Assembly: GCF_003751505.1 (NCBI RefSeq)
Contig: NZ_RJVB01000001.1
Location: 372,001 to 436,000 of the forward strand
DNA: 64,000 nt
Reading direction: 5' to 3'
Source of the DNA: Erwinia sp. JUb26
GTDB lineage: Bacteria; Pseudomonadota; Gammaproteobacteria; Enterobacterales; Enterobacteriaceae
Shown: positions 1 through 9,040 of the stretch, one piece after another
Layout: each line of letters begins with the position of its first letter
Position numbering within the stretch: position 1 is the first letter of the stretch
Program-made: the position numbers and the translations under genes
Notes under the pieces: generated by a model
What the model saw: only the letters and a program-made list of their open reading frames with translations
What the model was told of the DNA's origin: nothing
The model's database searches: none

Positions 1-917
1 GTGACGTCACGGCGGTCAACGACCTTAACTTCTCGCTGCGGGCGGGAGAAACGCTGGGGATCGTCGGTGAATCCGGCTCCGGCAAGTCACAAACCGCCTT
101 CGCCCTGATGGGGCTGCTGGCCAGCAATGGCCGGATTGGCGGCTCGGCGCGCTTCAACGGCAACGAAATCCTCAATCTGCCGGAGAAAAAGCTGAACCGG
201 CTGCGCGCCGAACAGATTGCGATGATATTTCAGGACCCTATGACCTCGCTGAACCCCTATATGCGCGTGGGGGAACAGCTGATGGAAGTGCTGCAGCTGC
301 ATAAAGGTATGAACAGCGCCCAGGCGTTCGAAGAATCCGTGCGCATGCTGGATGCGGTGAAAATGCCGGAGGCGCGCAAGCGCATGAAGATGTTTCCGCA
401 CGAATTTTCCGGCGGGATGCGTCAGCGCGTGATGATCGCCATGGCGCTGCTGTGCCGGCCTAAGCTGCTGATCGCCGACGAACCGACCACGGCGCTGGAC
501 GTGACCGTTCAGGCGCAGATCATGACCTTGCTGAACGAGCTGAAGCGGGAGTTTAACACCGCCATTATTATGATCACCCACGATCTCGGCGTGGTGGCCG
601 GGATCTGCGATCGGGTGCTGGTGATGTACGCCGGGCGCACCATGGAATACGGCAACGCGCGCGATGTCTTCTACCATCCTTCTCATCCGTACTCGATTGG
701 GCTGCTGAACGCGGTGCCGCGTCTTGACGGCGAAGAGGGCGATACCTTAACGACCATTCCGGGCAATCCGCCCAATCTGCTGCGCCTGCCGAAGGGCTGT
801 CCTTTTCAGCCTCGCTGTCCGCATGCGATGGAAATCTGCAGCACGGCGCCGCCGCTGGCCGGATTTGGTGAAGGGCGACTGCGCGCCTGCTTCAAACCGG
901 TGGAGGAACTGGTATGA
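1..917 (+). CDS. oppD: OppD, oligopeptide ABC transporter ATPase (5'-truncated by window edge)
   Basis: Cytoplasmic ATPase that, paired with OppF, drives OppBC-dependent import of oligopeptides captured by periplasmic OppA. The frame is open from base 3, so the gene starts before the window; about 304 residues are visible and roughly the first 30 are missing compared with the usual ~337. The Walker A motif GESGSGKS lies near the left edge, followed by the ABC signature FSGGMRQR and Walker [13 protein letters not shown]. The C-terminal tail carries the Cys cluster ([14 protein letters not shown]...C) typical of Opp/Dpp ATPases. The stop TGA overlaps the ATG of oppF (ATGA), which indicates translational coupling. 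The family and the pairing are secure; the 5' end cannot be seen. Confidence 0.96.
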   Translation, partial: DVTAVNDLNFSLRAGETLGIVGESGSGKSQTAFALMGLLASNGRIGGSARFNGNEILNLPEKKLNRLRAEQIAMIFQDPMTSLNPYMRVGEQLMEVLQLHKGMNSAQAFEESVRMLDAVKMPEARKRMKMFPHEFSGGMRQRVMIAMALLCRPKLLIADEPTTALDVTVQAQIMTLLNELKREFNTAIIMITHDLGVVAGICDRVLVMYAGRTMEYGNARDVFYHPSHPYSIGLLNAVPRLDGEEGDTLTTIPGNPPNLLRLPKGCPFQPRCPHAMEICSTAPPLAGFGEGRLRACFKPVEELV

Positions 918-1915
918 CAACGGTTGCTGAAAAGAAAGTCCTGCTGGAAATCGCTGACCTGAAAGTCCACTTCGACATTAAAGACGGCCGTCAGTGGTTC
1001 TGGCAGCCGCCAAAAACGCTGAAGGCGGTGGATGGCGTCAGCCTGCGTCTTTATGAGGGGGAAACCCTCGGCGTGGTCGGTGAGTCCGGCTGCGGCAAGT
1101 CGACGCTTGCGCGGGCGATTATCGGGCTGGTGAAAGCCACCGAGGGACGCGTTGCCTGGCTGGGGCGTGACCTTCTGGGGCAGACGGCGGATGAATGGCG
1201 CGCCGCGCGCAGCGATATTCAGATGATATTCCAGGATCCGCTGGCTTCGCTGAATCCGCGCATGACCATCGGCGAAATTATCGCCGAGCCGCTGCGCACC
1301 TACCACCCGAAAATGGCACGTCAGGAAGTGAAAGAGCGCGTCAAGGCGATGATGCTGAAGGTCGGGCTGTTGCCCAATCTGATTAACCGCTACCCGCATG
1401 AGTTTTCCGGCGGCCAGTGCCAGCGTATCGGAATTGCCCGCGCGCTGATCCTGGAACCGAAACTGATTATCTGCGATGAGCCGGTGTCCGCGCTGGACGT
1501 GTCGATTCAGGCGCAGGTCGTCAATCTGCTGCAGAAACTGCAGCGTGAGATGGGCCTGTCGCTGATCTTCATTGCCCACGATCTGGCGGTGGTAAAACAC
1601 ATTTCCGACCGCGTGCTGGTGATGTATCTGGGACACGCGGTGGAGCTGGGCACCTACGATCAGGTTTACCAGAATCCGCAGCATCCCTACACCCGCGCAT
1701 TAATGTCTGCGGTGCCGATCCCGGATCCCGATCTGGAAAAGAATAAGGTGATTCAGCTACTGGACGGTGAACTGCCGTCGCCGATTAATCCGCCTTCAGG
1801 CTGCGTGTTCCGCACCCGCTGCCCGATTGCCGGGCCGGAATGCGCGAAAACCCGACCGCTACTGGAGGGCAGTTTCCGCCATGCGGTATCCTGTCTGAAG
1901 GTCGATCCGATGTAA
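914..1915 (+). CDS. oppF: OppF, oligopeptide ABC transporter ATPase
   Basis: Second ATPase of the oligopeptide importer, acting at the inner membrane with OppD. The 333 residues match the family length. Walker A is [14 protein letters not shown], the signature is [13 protein letters not shown] and Walker B is [14 protein letters not shown]-terminal Cys cluster ([14 protein letters not shown]...C) is present as in OppD. It begins inside the oppD stop codon, and a strong terminator follows within 60 bases, so this is the last gene of the opp operon. Confidence 0.97.
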   Translation: MTTVAEKKVLLEIADLKVHFDIKDGRQWFWQPPKTLKAVDGVSLRLYEGETLGVVGESGCGKSTLARAIIGLVKATEGRVAWLGRDLLGQTADEWRAARSDIQMIFQDPLASLNPRMTIGEIIAEPLRTYHPKMARQEVKERVKAMMLKVGLLPNLINRYPHEFSGGQCQRIGIARALILEPKLIICDEPVSALDVSIQAQVVNLLQKLQREMGLSLIFIAHDLAVVKHISDRVLVMYLGHAVELGTYDQVYQNPQHPYTRALMSAVPIPDPDLEKNKVIQLLDGELPSPINPPSGCVFRTRCPIAGPECAKTRPLLEGSFRHAVSCLKVDPM

Positions 1916-1938
1916 GCGACCGACCGCCATAAAAAGCC

Positions 1939-1974
1939 AAAACCCGCTTTGAACATTCAATGCGGGTTTTTTTT
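1939..1974 (+). terminator. Rho-independent terminator after oppF
   Basis: Inverted repeat AACCCGC (1941-1947) / GCGGGTT (1962-1968) runs straight into eight T. It lies between the oppF stop and the convergent yciU stop, so it ends the opp operon. Confidence 0.9.
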
Positions 1975-1990
1975 ACGGCAACTCGAAGTC

Positions 1991-2314
1991 TTACTCTTTC
2001 CACAGAATGTGGCAGAGCTTGTGGTCTTTTTCACGGCAGAGCAGGACGCGGGCGAAAACGTCGGTAATCGGCTCTCCGTCAGCGTCGCCCAGCCCGATCA
2101 CCACTTCCGAGAAGAAGTCGGGATTAAGATCGAAATCTACGTGCTCGGCCCAGTCTTCGGCAGGATCGTACAGTTCGGCACCGCCGCGCTCTTCAAACTG
2201 CAGGTTAAACAGAATCACATCGGCCGGGTCGAGATTAGCTACGGCCAGCTCAAGAAAAATATCGTAAGCCTGTTCCAGCGTTTCATCTTCGGTAAGACGG
2301 TTATTCAAATCCAT
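1991..2314 (-). CDS. yciU: YciU, DUF440 (putative dsDNA-mimic) family protein
   Basis: Small acidic protein of the DUF440/UPF0263 family. The E. coli and Haemophilus members are described as dsDNA mimics that may bind HU-type proteins. The product is strongly acidic (clusters such as [22 protein letters not shown]) and has no signal or membrane segment. Two in-frame ATGs occur two codons apart (2320 and 2314). The AGGA upstream abuts the first and is correctly spaced for the second ([10 protein letters not shown]), so 2314 is chosen, giving 107 residues. The gene precedes clsA in reverse order, as in E. coli. The molecular role remains uncertain. Confidence 0.9.
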   Translation of the reverse strand: MDLNNRLTEDETLEQAYDIFLELAVANLDPADVILFNLQFEERGGAELYDPAEDWAEHVDFDLNPDFFSEVVIGLGDADGEPITDVFARVLLCREKDHKLCHILWKE

Positions 2315-2367
2315 AATCATTCCTGTTCCGCCGTTGGGGCGATGTCAGCTTTTCAATTCCGCTCGTT

Positions 2368-3828
2368 TTACAGCAATGGGCTGAAGAAGTAAAACAGTCG
2401 TTCAACGATGCGCTTCCAGTAAGCCCGGCGCGACCAGCGCTGTGCATCAACCAGGCGGGAACGGGCGATATAATCATCCTGAACGCGAGCCAGATCGCCG
2501 CCGAACCCGTCATCGTCAATCACCAGCGTGATTTCAAAATTCAGCCACAGGCTGCGCATATCCAGGTTAACCGTGCCGACCAGGCTTAGCTGGCCGTCAA
2601 CCAGCACGCTTTTGGTATGCAGCAGTCCGCCTTCAAACTGGTAAATCTTCACGCCCGCTTCCAGCAGTTCGCTAAAGAAGGAACGGCTGGCCCAGCCAAC
2701 CAGCATCGAATCGTTGTGGCGCGGAACAATAATGCTGACGTCGACCCCGCGGAACGCGGCGGTGCAGATGGCATGCAGTAAATCATCGCTCGGCACCAGA
2801 TAGGGCGTGGTCATCACCAACTGCTCCCGCGCGGAATATACAGCGGTCAGCAGCGCCTGATGGATCATATCCTCCGGGAATCCGGGGCCGGAAGCGATCA
2901 CCTGTATGGTGTGGCCGCTCTCCTGCTCAAAGGGCATGATATTGCCGTCCGGCGGCGGCGGCAGAATGCGCTTCCCGGTTTCGATTTCCCAGTCGCAGGA
3001 GTAGACGATGCCCATGGTAGTTGCCACCGGGCCCTCCATGCGCGCCATCAGGTCCACCCACTGTCCGACGCCGGCATCCTGCTTGAAGAAGCGCGGATCG
3101 ACGAGGTTCATGCTGCCGGTATAGGCAATATAGTTATCAATCAGCACCACTTTACGATGCTGACGCAGATCCATGCGGCGCAGGAACACGCGCAGCAGGC
3201 TGACCTTCAGCGCTTCGACCACGTCGATGCCGGCGTTGCGCATCATCGCCACCCACGGGCTGCGGAAAAAGGCCACGCTGCCGGCAGAATCCAACATCAG
3301 TCGGCAGTGAACGCCACGGCGGGCGGCGGCCATCAGTGATTCCGCTACCTCATCCGCCAGGCCGCCGGGCTGCCAGATGTAAAACACCATCTCGATATTG
3401 TGGCGGGCCAGCTGAATATCGCGGATCAACGCCTTCATGGTGTCGTCGCTGCTGGTCAGCAGCTGCAGCTGATTTCCCTTAACCCCGGCAATGCCCTGGC
3501 GGTTCTCACACAGCTGAAACAGCGAACGCGCCACGTCGCTATTAACGTCGGCGAAGATATGCTGACTGGCCTTCAAATCCTTCAGCCAGCGCGCGGTAGA
3601 GGGCCACATGGTTCGCGCACGCTCGGCGCGGCGCTTGCCAAGATGCAGTTCACCAAATGAGAGGTAGGCAATAATCCCGACCAGCGGCAGGATATAGATA
3701 ATCAACAGCCAGGCCATCGCCGACGGCACCGCGCGACGTTTCATCAGGATGCGCAGCGTCACGCTGGCAATCAGTAACCAGTATCCAAAAACCAGCAGCC
3801 AGCTCATCACGGTGTAAAAAGTGGTCAT
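2368..3828 (-). CDS. clsA: Cardiolipin synthase A
   Basis: Inner-membrane phospholipase-D-type enzyme that joins two phosphatidylglycerol molecules into cardiolipin and glycerol. It has 486 residues, as in E. coli ClsA. Two N-terminal membrane helices (about residues 5-27 and 37-58) precede two HKD motifs. The first is in [18 protein letters not shown] (mid-protein) and the second in [19 protein letters not shown] (C-terminal third); both are intact (HxKxxxxD). It is read towards yciU with a 53-base gap and may be co-transcribed with it. Confidence 0.96.
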   Translation of the reverse strand: MTTFYTVMSWLLVFGYWLLIASVTLRILMKRRAVPSAMAWLLIIYILPLVGIIAYLSFGELHLGKRRAERARTMWPSTARWLKDLKASQHIFADVNSDVARSLFQLCENRQGIAGVKGNQLQLLTSSDDTMKALIRDIQLARHNIEMVFYIWQPGGLADEVAESLMAAARRGVHCRLMLDSAGSVAFFRSPWVAMMRNAGIDVVEALKVSLLRVFLRRMDLRQHRKVVLIDNYIAYTGSMNLVDPRFFKQDAGVGQWVDLMARMEGPVATTMGIVYSCDWEIETGKRILPPPPDGNIMPFEQESGHTIQVIASGPGFPEDMIHQALLTAVYSAREQLVMTTPYLVPSDDLLHAICTAAFRGVDVSIIVPRHNDSMLVGWASRSFFSELLEAGVKIYQFEGGLLHTKSVLVDGQLSLVGTVNLDMRSLWLNFEITLVIDDDGFGGDLARVQDDYIARSRLVDAQRWSRRAYWKRIVERLFYFFSPLL

Positions 3829-4012
3829 TAAGTGGAAATCCTGTTCACGCTCGAGTTAAGAAGAAGTTTACGTGTTGATGGCAGCTGTGGAAACCTTTAA
3901 GGAAATTTTCAGCGGCAAAGACATCGGACCTGGTTGCGGCGCAGAAAGGTCTATACTGCTGCGCGAGATTTTTGGCTACATTTGATGCAACAGATAGCAG
4001 ACCGAGGGTGTA

Positions 4013-4186
4013 ATGAAACGGAGCAGAAATGAAGTTGCGCGCTGGCGCATGATGCGACAGGTACAGCGTCGCAGGTCACGTTGGTTAGAAGGGCAGTCGC
4101 GTCGCTACGGGCGAATGCACTCCTTCCGTCATATGGTCAGTCAGCAACAGCGCCGTTCAATTTTGTTTCTTACTCAGATCCCCTGA
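4013..4186 (+). CDS. yciY: YciY, small basic protein
   Basis: A 57-residue ORF starting MKRSRNEVARWRMMRQ and containing SRWLEGQSRR. It matches E. coli YciY (57 aa; starts MKRSRTEVGRWRMQRQ) in sequence, length and position just upstream of clsA. It is extremely Arg-rich and soluble by appearance. GAGGGTG precedes the ATG at suitable spacing. It is transcribed divergently from clsA. The function is unknown in E. coli as well. Easily missed by gene finders because of its size. Confidence 0.85.
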   Translation: MKRSRNEVARWRMMRQVQRRRSRWLEGQSRRYGRMHSFRHMVSQQQRRSILFLTQIP

Positions 4187-4193
4187 ACGTCGT

Positions 4194-4227
4194 GCCTTTT
4201 GCCGGAGCGCTGAATCCGGCAAAAGGC
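4194..4227. terminator. Long hairpin between convergent yciY and dsbG
   Basis: Perfect 12-bp inverted repeat GCCTTTTGCCGG (4194-4205) / CCGGCAAAAGGC (4216-4227) with a 10-base loop, just after the yciY stop and 24 bases before the dsbG stop on the other strand. No long T tract follows on either strand, so it is terminator-like rather than a classic intrinsic terminator. Confidence 0.6.
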
Positions 4228-4250
4228 GTATCTGGTTCGTTAAAATACGC

Positions 4251-5009
4251 TCAGGGCTTCGGCCCCAACATCTCCGCCATCTGCTTTTCGTCCGGCATGC
4301 CCACTACCTGCTGCAGCTCATTTTTATCGTTCATATAATAAATGGCCGGCGTGGCGCTGGCGCCGAGATCGTCCATCAGCTTCTGATGCCGCTGGAGCAG
4401 GTTAAACGTCTCACGCGGTGTCGCCCCCTCAAACTTCGGCAGCGTTTTCCCGCCTGACAGCTCGTATTCCTTCCACGCCTGCACCGGATCCGCCGCGTTC
4501 AGTATCGCCGTAGCATATCTGCCGCTCTGCGGATTGAGGAACGCGACCAGCAGCGTGTTCAGCTGTACCCTACCGGCCTCTACCCACGGCTGGGCCGCAG
4601 ACCAGAACTGCTTGCAGTACGGGCAGAACGGATCGGCGAAAACAATCACCTTTCTGGCGGCGGAATCCGGCCCTTCTTTGATCGGGTGCGCCGCGTTCAG
4701 CGTTTTCCACATCTCGCGCCCGAGGGGAACGTAGATCGCCTGCTGGAAATACCCTTCACTAAGATTTTTACCCTTTTCGTCATACAGATAACCGGAAATA
4801 ACATGTTTACCGTCCGGCGTCAGAAACAGCGAAACGCCCATATCCTGATACTGGCCAACCCAGCCCTGTAAGCCGCCCGGCGCATCGATCTTTTTAACGA
4901 TTTTGATGCCCTGCTGTTCGCTAAAGGTTTTCACCACCGGCGGCAGTACTTCAGTTGAGTAAGCCAGACCGGGAAACAGGCAGGCGGCAAGTAGCAAAGT
5001 AGATTTCAT
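4251..5009 (-). CDS. dsbG: DsbG, periplasmic thiol:disulfide isomerase/chaperone
   Basis: Periplasmic thioredoxin-fold protein of the DsbC/DsbG family, which in E. coli protects single Cys residues from sulfenylation and is kept reduced by DsbD. The predicted signal peptide is MKSTLLLAACLFPGLAYS, then a dimerisation half, then the active site CPYC (about C129-C132) and a cis-Pro loop SATPAIYY. From this start it has 252 residues, near the E. coli 248. An upstream in-frame start at 5081 would add 24 polar residues before the signal peptide, so ATG 5009 (preceded by GAGGCG) is preferred. In E. coli dsbG lies elsewhere; here it sits between yciY and yciI. Confidence 0.94.
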   Translation of the reverse strand: MKSTLLLAACLFPGLAYSTEVLPPVVKTFSEQQGIKIVKKIDAPGGLQGWVGQYQDMGVSLFLTPDGKHVISGYLYDEKGKNLSEGYFQQAIYVPLGREMWKTLNAAHPIKEGPDSAARKVIVFADPFCPYCKQFWSAAQPWVEAGRVQLNTLLVAFLNPQSGRYATAILNAADPVQAWKEYELSGGKTLPKFEGATPRETFNLLQRHQKLMDDLGASATPAIYYMNDKNELQQVVGMPDEKQMAEMLGPKP

Positions 5010-5164
5010 CGATCGCCTCGTCGTAGGGAGTTTTACTGGGGGAGAATGGCGGACAGAGTGGGAGAAGAATGAGCAGAACATTTTACGTACTTCATTCGTA
5101 CCGTTTAAGATGCTCTGCCCACTGGTGTGATTATAAAAAATTGATTTAAGTGATTATTTTTGTT

Positions 5165-5461
5165 TTAGAAAACTTTCTTGAACGGCTTAACGGCGACCTG
5201 TTTGTACACGCCAGCGGCAATGTAAGGATCGTCCTGAGCCCAGGACTGCGCCGCTTCCAGCGAGGAAAACTCGGCAATGACCGTTGAGCCGGTAAAGCCC
5301 GCCACGCCGGGTTCATTACTGTCTACTGCCGGCATCGGGCCGGCAATAATCAGGCGCCCTTCGTCACGTAAAAGCTGTAAACGAGCAAGGTGGGCAGGGC
5401 GAACCGCCGTGCGTTTTTCCAGAGAATCCGCGTGATCTTCAGCGTAAATTACATAAAGCAC
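5165..5461 (-). CDS. yciI: YciI family protein
   Basis: 98-residue YciI-like protein (ferredoxin-like alpha/beta fold; the family contains a putative active-site His/Asp pair and is related to muconolactone isomerase-like folds). The text [25 protein letters not shown] and the C terminus VKPFKKVF match E. coli YciI closely, and the length is identical. The H in RPAH and the D in AVDS are kept. It is transcribed divergently from tonB, as in E. coli. The enzymatic role is unknown. Confidence 0.92.
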   Translation of the reverse strand: MLYVIYAEDHADSLEKRTAVRPAHLARLQLLRDEGRLIIAGPMPAVDSNEPGVAGFTGSTVIAEFSSLEAAQSWAQDDPYIAAGVYKQVAVKPFKKVF

Positions 5462-5614
5462 CTTTAAGCACTCCTGTCGGGGATTAAGATTCGGGCATCA
5501 CGTTAAGTGATCGTTAACTTTTGTGCAATTAAAAGATAATTCGCCCTTGATAAAGGTCAGTTTGTTAAACTTTAAGCGGGAAATCGCGGATAAGCCGTGA
5601 GAGGTTGTTGAAAC

Positions 5615-5629
5615 TGATTGCTATTTGCA
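5615..5629 (+). promoter_or_regulatory. Putative Fur box upstream of tonB
   Basis: TGATTGC-T-ATTTGCA fits the 7-1-7 Fur pattern TGATAAT-n-ATTATCA at about 9 of 14 positions and resembles the sequence I recall before E. coli tonB. It lies 38 bases before the chosen ATG. TonB is iron-repressed by Fur in relatives; binding here is inferred. Confidence 0.55.
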
Positions 5630-5666
5630 TTTAAACTCGGTGCTTCACATTTTGACCAGAAAGATT

Positions 5667-6389
5667 ATGACGACGCTGACAACATCATTACCACGCCGCG
5701 CTCCTTTGCCTCTGCTGATTTCAGTTGTACTGCACGGCTCGGTTATCGCTGCTTTGCTTTACGCCTCATTTCACCAGGTGGTTGATATGCCAAAAGCGTC
5801 TCAGCCTATCAGCGTCTCGCTGGTCGCCCCTGAGGTGCAACCCGAACCTGAACCGGTACCGCCGCAGGTTGAGCCGGAACCCGAACCGGAACCGGAGCCT
5901 GAACCCGTGCCGGAACCTCCGATCCCGGAGCCGGTGCCAATCCCTAAACCGGAGCCAAAGCCGAAACCTAAACCGAAACCGGTGAAGAAAGAGGTGGTGA
6001 AGCCGAAGAAAGAGGTGAAGCCGCAGGAGACGCGCCCGGCTCAGCCGGTGACCAATCCGCAGCCGCCGAAGCCGTCCACCGCGCCGAAGCTGTCTCAGGC
6101 ACCGTCTACCGCCGTTTCCAGCGGTCCACGCGCGCTTAACCAGAGCAAACCGGCCTATCCTCAGCGTGCCTTTGCCCTGCGCGTAGAGGGGCGGGTTCGC
6201 GTCCAGTTTGACGTTGACAGCTCCGGGCAGGTCGACAACGTGCGCATCCTTTCCGCCGAGCCGCGCAATATGTTTGAGCGTGAAGTGAAACAGGCGATGC
6301 GCAGATGGCGCTATGAGCCGAACAAGCCGGGCAAAGATGTCACGATGAACATCGTGTTCAAAATTGACGGTGGCAGCAGCATCGAATAA
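5667..6389 (+). CDS. tonB: TonB energy-transducing protein
   Basis: Couples the proton motive force, via ExbB-ExbD, to outer-membrane siderophore and cobalamin receptors. From ATG 5667 (MTTLTTSLPRRAPLP) it has 240 residues. One signal-anchor helix (about residues 13-33) contains the functionally important SxxxH motif (SVVLHG). A long Glu-Pro repeat (about 60-90) is followed by a Lys-Pro repeat (about 95-125), forming the rigid periplasmic arm. The C-terminal TonB domain (about 155-240) contains YPQRAFALRVEGRVRVQFDV. A TTG 14 codons upstream is also open but lacks a good ribosome site. A strong terminator follows. Confidence 0.95.
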   Translation: MTTLTTSLPRRAPLPLLISVVLHGSVIAALLYASFHQVVDMPKASQPISVSLVAPEVQPEPEPVPPQVEPEPEPEPEPEPVPEPPIPEPVPIPKPEPKPKPKPKPVKKEVVKPKKEVKPQETRPAQPVTNPQPPKPSTAPKLSQAPSTAVSSGPRALNQSKPAYPQRAFALRVEGRVRVQFDVDSSGQVDNVRILSAEPRNMFEREVKQAMRRWRYEPNKPGKDVTMNIVFKIDGGSSIE

Positions 6390-6390
6390 A

Positions 6391-6413
6391 AAAAGGGCGA
6401 AAGCCCTTTTTTG
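6391..6413. terminator. Terminator after tonB
   Basis: AAAAGGGC (6391-6398), GAAA tetraloop, GCCCTTTT (6403-6410), then TT. It begins one base after the tonB stop. The A-rich left flank means it could also act on the opposite strand. Confidence 0.88.
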
Positions 6414-6421
6414 TTGCCAGC

Positions 6422-6494
6422 TTTAAACCACCTCCTCGGGAGGTGGTGATTGTTGTCCACCTGAAACCCCGCCCGCGAGGAGTTGGGGGTTATC
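6422..6494. repeat. Two adjacent hairpins, possible IS200/IS605-type end remnant
   Basis: Hairpin ACCACCTCC (6427-6435) with GGAGGTGGT (6439-6447) is flanked by TTTAA. It is followed by 30 bases and then a second GC-rich repeat (ACCCC near 6465, GGGGT near 6490). Read on the minus strand this ends with a compact hairpin immediately before GGTGGTTTAA, the general arrangement seen at right ends of IS200/IS605-type elements. No transposase or tnpB fragment is present, so this is only a resemblance. It explains most of the tonB-yciA gap. Confidence 0.4.
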
Positions 6495-6531
6495 TGAACG
6501 CCATCACGCAGTCGGAAGGCAGAAACAGGGG

Positions 6532-6954
6532 TCAGTCTTGTGCGGTGAAATTGATTTTATCCGCAGGAAGCGGGCGCGGTTTGCCGTCCGGATCCACCGC
6601 AACGTAAATAAATACCGCTTCGGTGGTGCAGTAGCGCTGGCCAATCGGCTCGGAAGAGACCTTTTTAATCCACACCTCGATGTTGATGGTGATGGAGCTG
6701 GTACCGGTGCGGATGCAGCGGGCGTGGCAGCTCACCACGTCGCCCACGGCAACCGGTTTCAGAAAGGTCATACCGTCCGCGCGGACCGTGACCACGCGCC
6801 CTTCGGCGATCTCCTTCGCCAGAATAGCCCCGCCCATATCCATCTGAGACATCAGCCATCCGCCGAAAATGTCGCCGTTGGCGTTGGTATCCGCAGGCAT
6901 CGCCAGGGTGCGCAGCACCATCTCGCCCTGCGGTACGCGTTGTTGTTCGCTCAT
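6532..6954 (-). CDS. yciA: YciA acyl-CoA thioesterase
   Basis: Hotdog-fold acyl-CoA thioester hydrolase with broad substrate range, thought to act in fatty-acid and CoA homeostasis. It has 140 residues including TNANGDIFGGWLMSQMD, the segment carrying the catalytic Asp and the helix of the hotdog fold, and VRADGMTFLKPVAVGD. The last residues (PADKINFTAQD) and the length agree with the family. It lies 13 bases downstream of yciB on the same strand. Confidence 0.95.
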   Translation of the reverse strand: MSEQQRVPQGEMVLRTLAMPADTNANGDIFGGWLMSQMDMGGAILAKEIAEGRVVTVRADGMTFLKPVAVGDVVSCHARCIRTGTSSITINIEVWIKKVSSEPIGQRYCTTEAVFIYVAVDPDGKPRPLPADKINFTAQD

Positions 6955-6967
6955 GGTTTGGCTTCCG

Positions 6968-7507
6968 TTATTTTTCTTCCTGCTGCGGCATCAGACGGTA
7001 GATATAGATGCCGCTCAGCAGGGTAAACAGCAGGGTCAGCGCACTCAGGCCAAACACTTTGAAGTTCATCCAGGTATCCTGAGACAGCCAGAATGCAACG
7101 TAGATATTCGCCAGACCGCAGATAAAGAAGAACAGCGCCCAGGCGATATTCAGGCGGCGCCATGCGAACTCAGGCAGCTGGATTTCTTTACCGAGCATTC
7201 TCTGGATTAACGGTTTTTCCATAAACCACTGGCTGAACAGCAGGGCGAGGGTAAACAGGCCGTAGATTATCGTCACTTTCCACTTGATGAAGTCAGGATT
7301 ATGCAGGGCGATGGTTAAGGTGCCGAACACCGCGACCAGCGCAAAGGTCACCAGACTCATTTTTTCTACTTTGCGGTAGATAAACCAGCCAGCGGCCAGA
7401 GCGACGGCGGACGCGACGATCAGCGCGCCGGAGGCGACAAAAATATCGTACAGTTTATAAAAAACGAAAAAGACCACGAGGGGAAGAAAGTCGAGTAACT
7501 GCTTCAT
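6968..7507 (-). CDS. yciB: YciB, inner-membrane intracellular septation protein
   Basis: 179-residue polytopic inner-membrane protein (IspZ/YciB family) linked to septum formation and cell-envelope synthesis. About five hydrophobic helices are visible, starting [20 protein letters not shown] and ending [18 protein letters not shown]. The conserved [12 protein letters not shown] loop is present. It is located between yciC and yciA as in E. coli. Confidence 0.95.
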   Translation of the reverse strand: MKQLLDFLPLVVFFVFYKLYDIFVASGALIVASAVALAAGWFIYRKVEKMSLVTFALVAVFGTLTIALHNPDFIKWKVTIIYGLFTLALLFSQWFMEKPLIQRMLGKEIQLPEFAWRRLNIAWALFFFICGLANIYVAFWLSQDTWMNFKVFGLSALTLLFTLLSGIYIYRLMPQQEEK

Positions 7508-7582
7508 AGCGGCTTCCAGATATCAGACCAGTATCTAATGAAATCATCCATTGAATGCCTCTGTCGAGGCATTCATGGCTAA

Positions 7583-8320
7583 TTAGCGTAACAACATATA
7601 TAAGCGTGACAGGTAAATAATCAGCAGGGCCGATACCAGGTTGCTCAGGCCGTTCAGCAGCACCGAGGCGACGTTAGCAGGCAGCACGGTCATTGAGGAT
7701 GCCATCAGCAGCACGATCAGCTTGGCGATAATCCACAACAGCACCGCCGGAGCGACCAGCTTCATATGTCCCCATGCCAGACGCATGCTGCCGCGCATCG
7801 CGCCAAACACGCCAACCTTCTCATTCACCAGCAGCATTGGAGACAGCGAAAGGGTAATGGCCAGCAGCACACCCGGCACCACCAGAAACATAAAGCCCAG
7901 CTGGATAACCAACGTCATTAAGAACGTCAGCAGCAGCAGCGAAAGCAGCTTCGGCGCAGAGGCACCGATAGCGCGCAGGGCGCTGACGTGCTGTCCGGAA
8001 GAGGCCATCGGGATCAGACTGAGCATCCCGCCCAGTAACAGCGTGTTGCCCACCAGTGCCGCAAACGTTCCCGCCGCAGAAGCACGCAGCAGAACCTGCT
8101 GCTGGTCCGGCGACATATTCTGCACCATCTCCATCAGACTGGAGGCCGACCCGGCCGCCCCGTCATTCAGGATCGACATCTGATCGGCACCCGGCGTCAG
8201 CCCGTGACCGATCAGCACGGAAATAAACGAGGTCAGCAGTGCCATCAGTACAATCGTCAGGATCTGATGGCGGAAAAAATTCCCCGTGTCACGGTATAGC
8301 GAAGCCGCCGTGATAGACAT
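7583..8320 (-). CDS. yciC: YciC, UPF0259 membrane protein
   Basis: 245-residue inner-membrane protein of the UPF0259 family with no assigned function. Roughly six hydrophobic segments are visible (for example LTIVLMALLTSFISVLIG and the Val/Leu-rich run at about 130-165). An N-terminal cytoplasmic stretch (MSITAASLYRDTGNFFRHQ) is conserved. First gene of the yciC-yciB-yciA run; the 75-base gap to yciB could hold a further promoter. Confidence 0.92.
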   Translation of the reverse strand: MSITAASLYRDTGNFFRHQILTIVLMALLTSFISVLIGHGLTPGADQMSILNDGAAGSASSLMEMVQNMSPDQQQVLLRASAAGTFAALVGNTLLLGGMLSLIPMASSGQHVSALRAIGASAPKLLSLLLLTFLMTLVIQLGFMFLVVPGVLLAITLSLSPMLLVNEKVGVFGAMRGSMRLAWGHMKLVAPAVLLWIIAKLIVLLMASSMTVLPANVASVLLNGLSNLVSALLIIYLSRLYMLLR

Positions 8321-8343
8321 GTAAACTCCTTGAAAAACCGATT

Positions 8344-8763
8344 TTATAGACCGGGAGATTGTACATGTTCCTGCAGGGTGCTGGCACTCAGATTGACATA
8401 ACTTTCGATTAAAGAAGGTTTTACCGGGTCAAACAGCGGGGGAAGGCCATATTTTGCCCGCGCGCGGTCACAGCCTTCGTTAAGAAGTCCGTTTTCCCCC
8501 GACATATCGAACTCACGGCAGGGCGTTGGGCGCTGTTCATAAATGCCGCAGGAGACACAGTCGCCAATCTCACCCTGTAACGCCACACAGCGTGGAGCAC
8601 GATCGTTGGTGCCACGCATATTGCGCATAAAAAGGTTTAGGGGTTCAGTCAGTTCAACCGGCACGACGCCGCCGCCATCTTCCGCTTCTGACCAGTAAAA
8701 AGACACGCGAAACGTGCCGCAGCACGCACCGCAACTCACGCACGGATTAAGAGTATCGCTCAT
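8344..8763 (-). CDS. YkgJ-type cysteine-cluster protein
   Basis: 139-residue soluble protein with the CxxCxxCC cluster of the YkgJ/UPF0153 family, which is proposed to chelate Zn or Fe. The N-terminal motif is [15 protein letters not shown], with further Cys in [30 protein letters not shown] and a late GCDRAR. The spacing suggests one metal cluster. It is 23 bases upstream of yciC on the same strand and may be co-transcribed. It is not at this place in E. coli. The function is unknown. Confidence 0.85.
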   Translation of the reverse strand: MSDTLNPCVSCGACCGTFRVSFYWSEAEDGGGVVPVELTEPLNLFMRNMRGTNDRAPRCVALQGEIGDCVSCGIYEQRPTPCREFDMSGENGLLNEGCDRARAKYGLPPLFDPVKPSLIESYVNLSASTLQEHVQSPGL

Positions 8764-8880
8764 CTGATTGCCCGCCCCTCCTGAGGCTTCGAACCAAAAT
8801 CACATGGAAGGAGAATGAAAAACTAAGCCTTCCAAAATCAATGGTCAATCGGATTTTTCTAATGCCGGAAGGGCCGGAAA

Positions 8881-8894
8881 TTGATCTAAATCAA
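8881..8894. promoter_or_regulatory. FNR box upstream of ompW
   Basis: TTGAT-CTAA-ATCAA is a perfect match to the FNR consensus TTGAT-N4-ATCAA. It lies about 147 bases upstream of the ompW ATG. E. coli ompW is known to respond to FNR, so oxygen control is likely. The exact promoter is not resolved; the gene on the other side is the Cys-cluster protein, which could also respond. Confidence 0.75.
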
Positions 8895-9040
8895 GTCATT
8901 GTTTTATATGAAGAATGAAAAAAATGATTCGCATGACCTTTCCAGTAAATCAGCGTAAATATGTGTCCTGCTATCGCCTAAGTCCTCGCAGTAGGACACA
9001 GATGCTTACATACGTTTTTTAAATTTAAAAAGGAGTGGTC

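Noticed and set aside
5861..5993. Repetitive DNA inside tonB
   Set aside because: It encodes the normal Glu-Pro/Lys-Pro periplasmic arm of TonB, not a mobile or CRISPR-like repeat.
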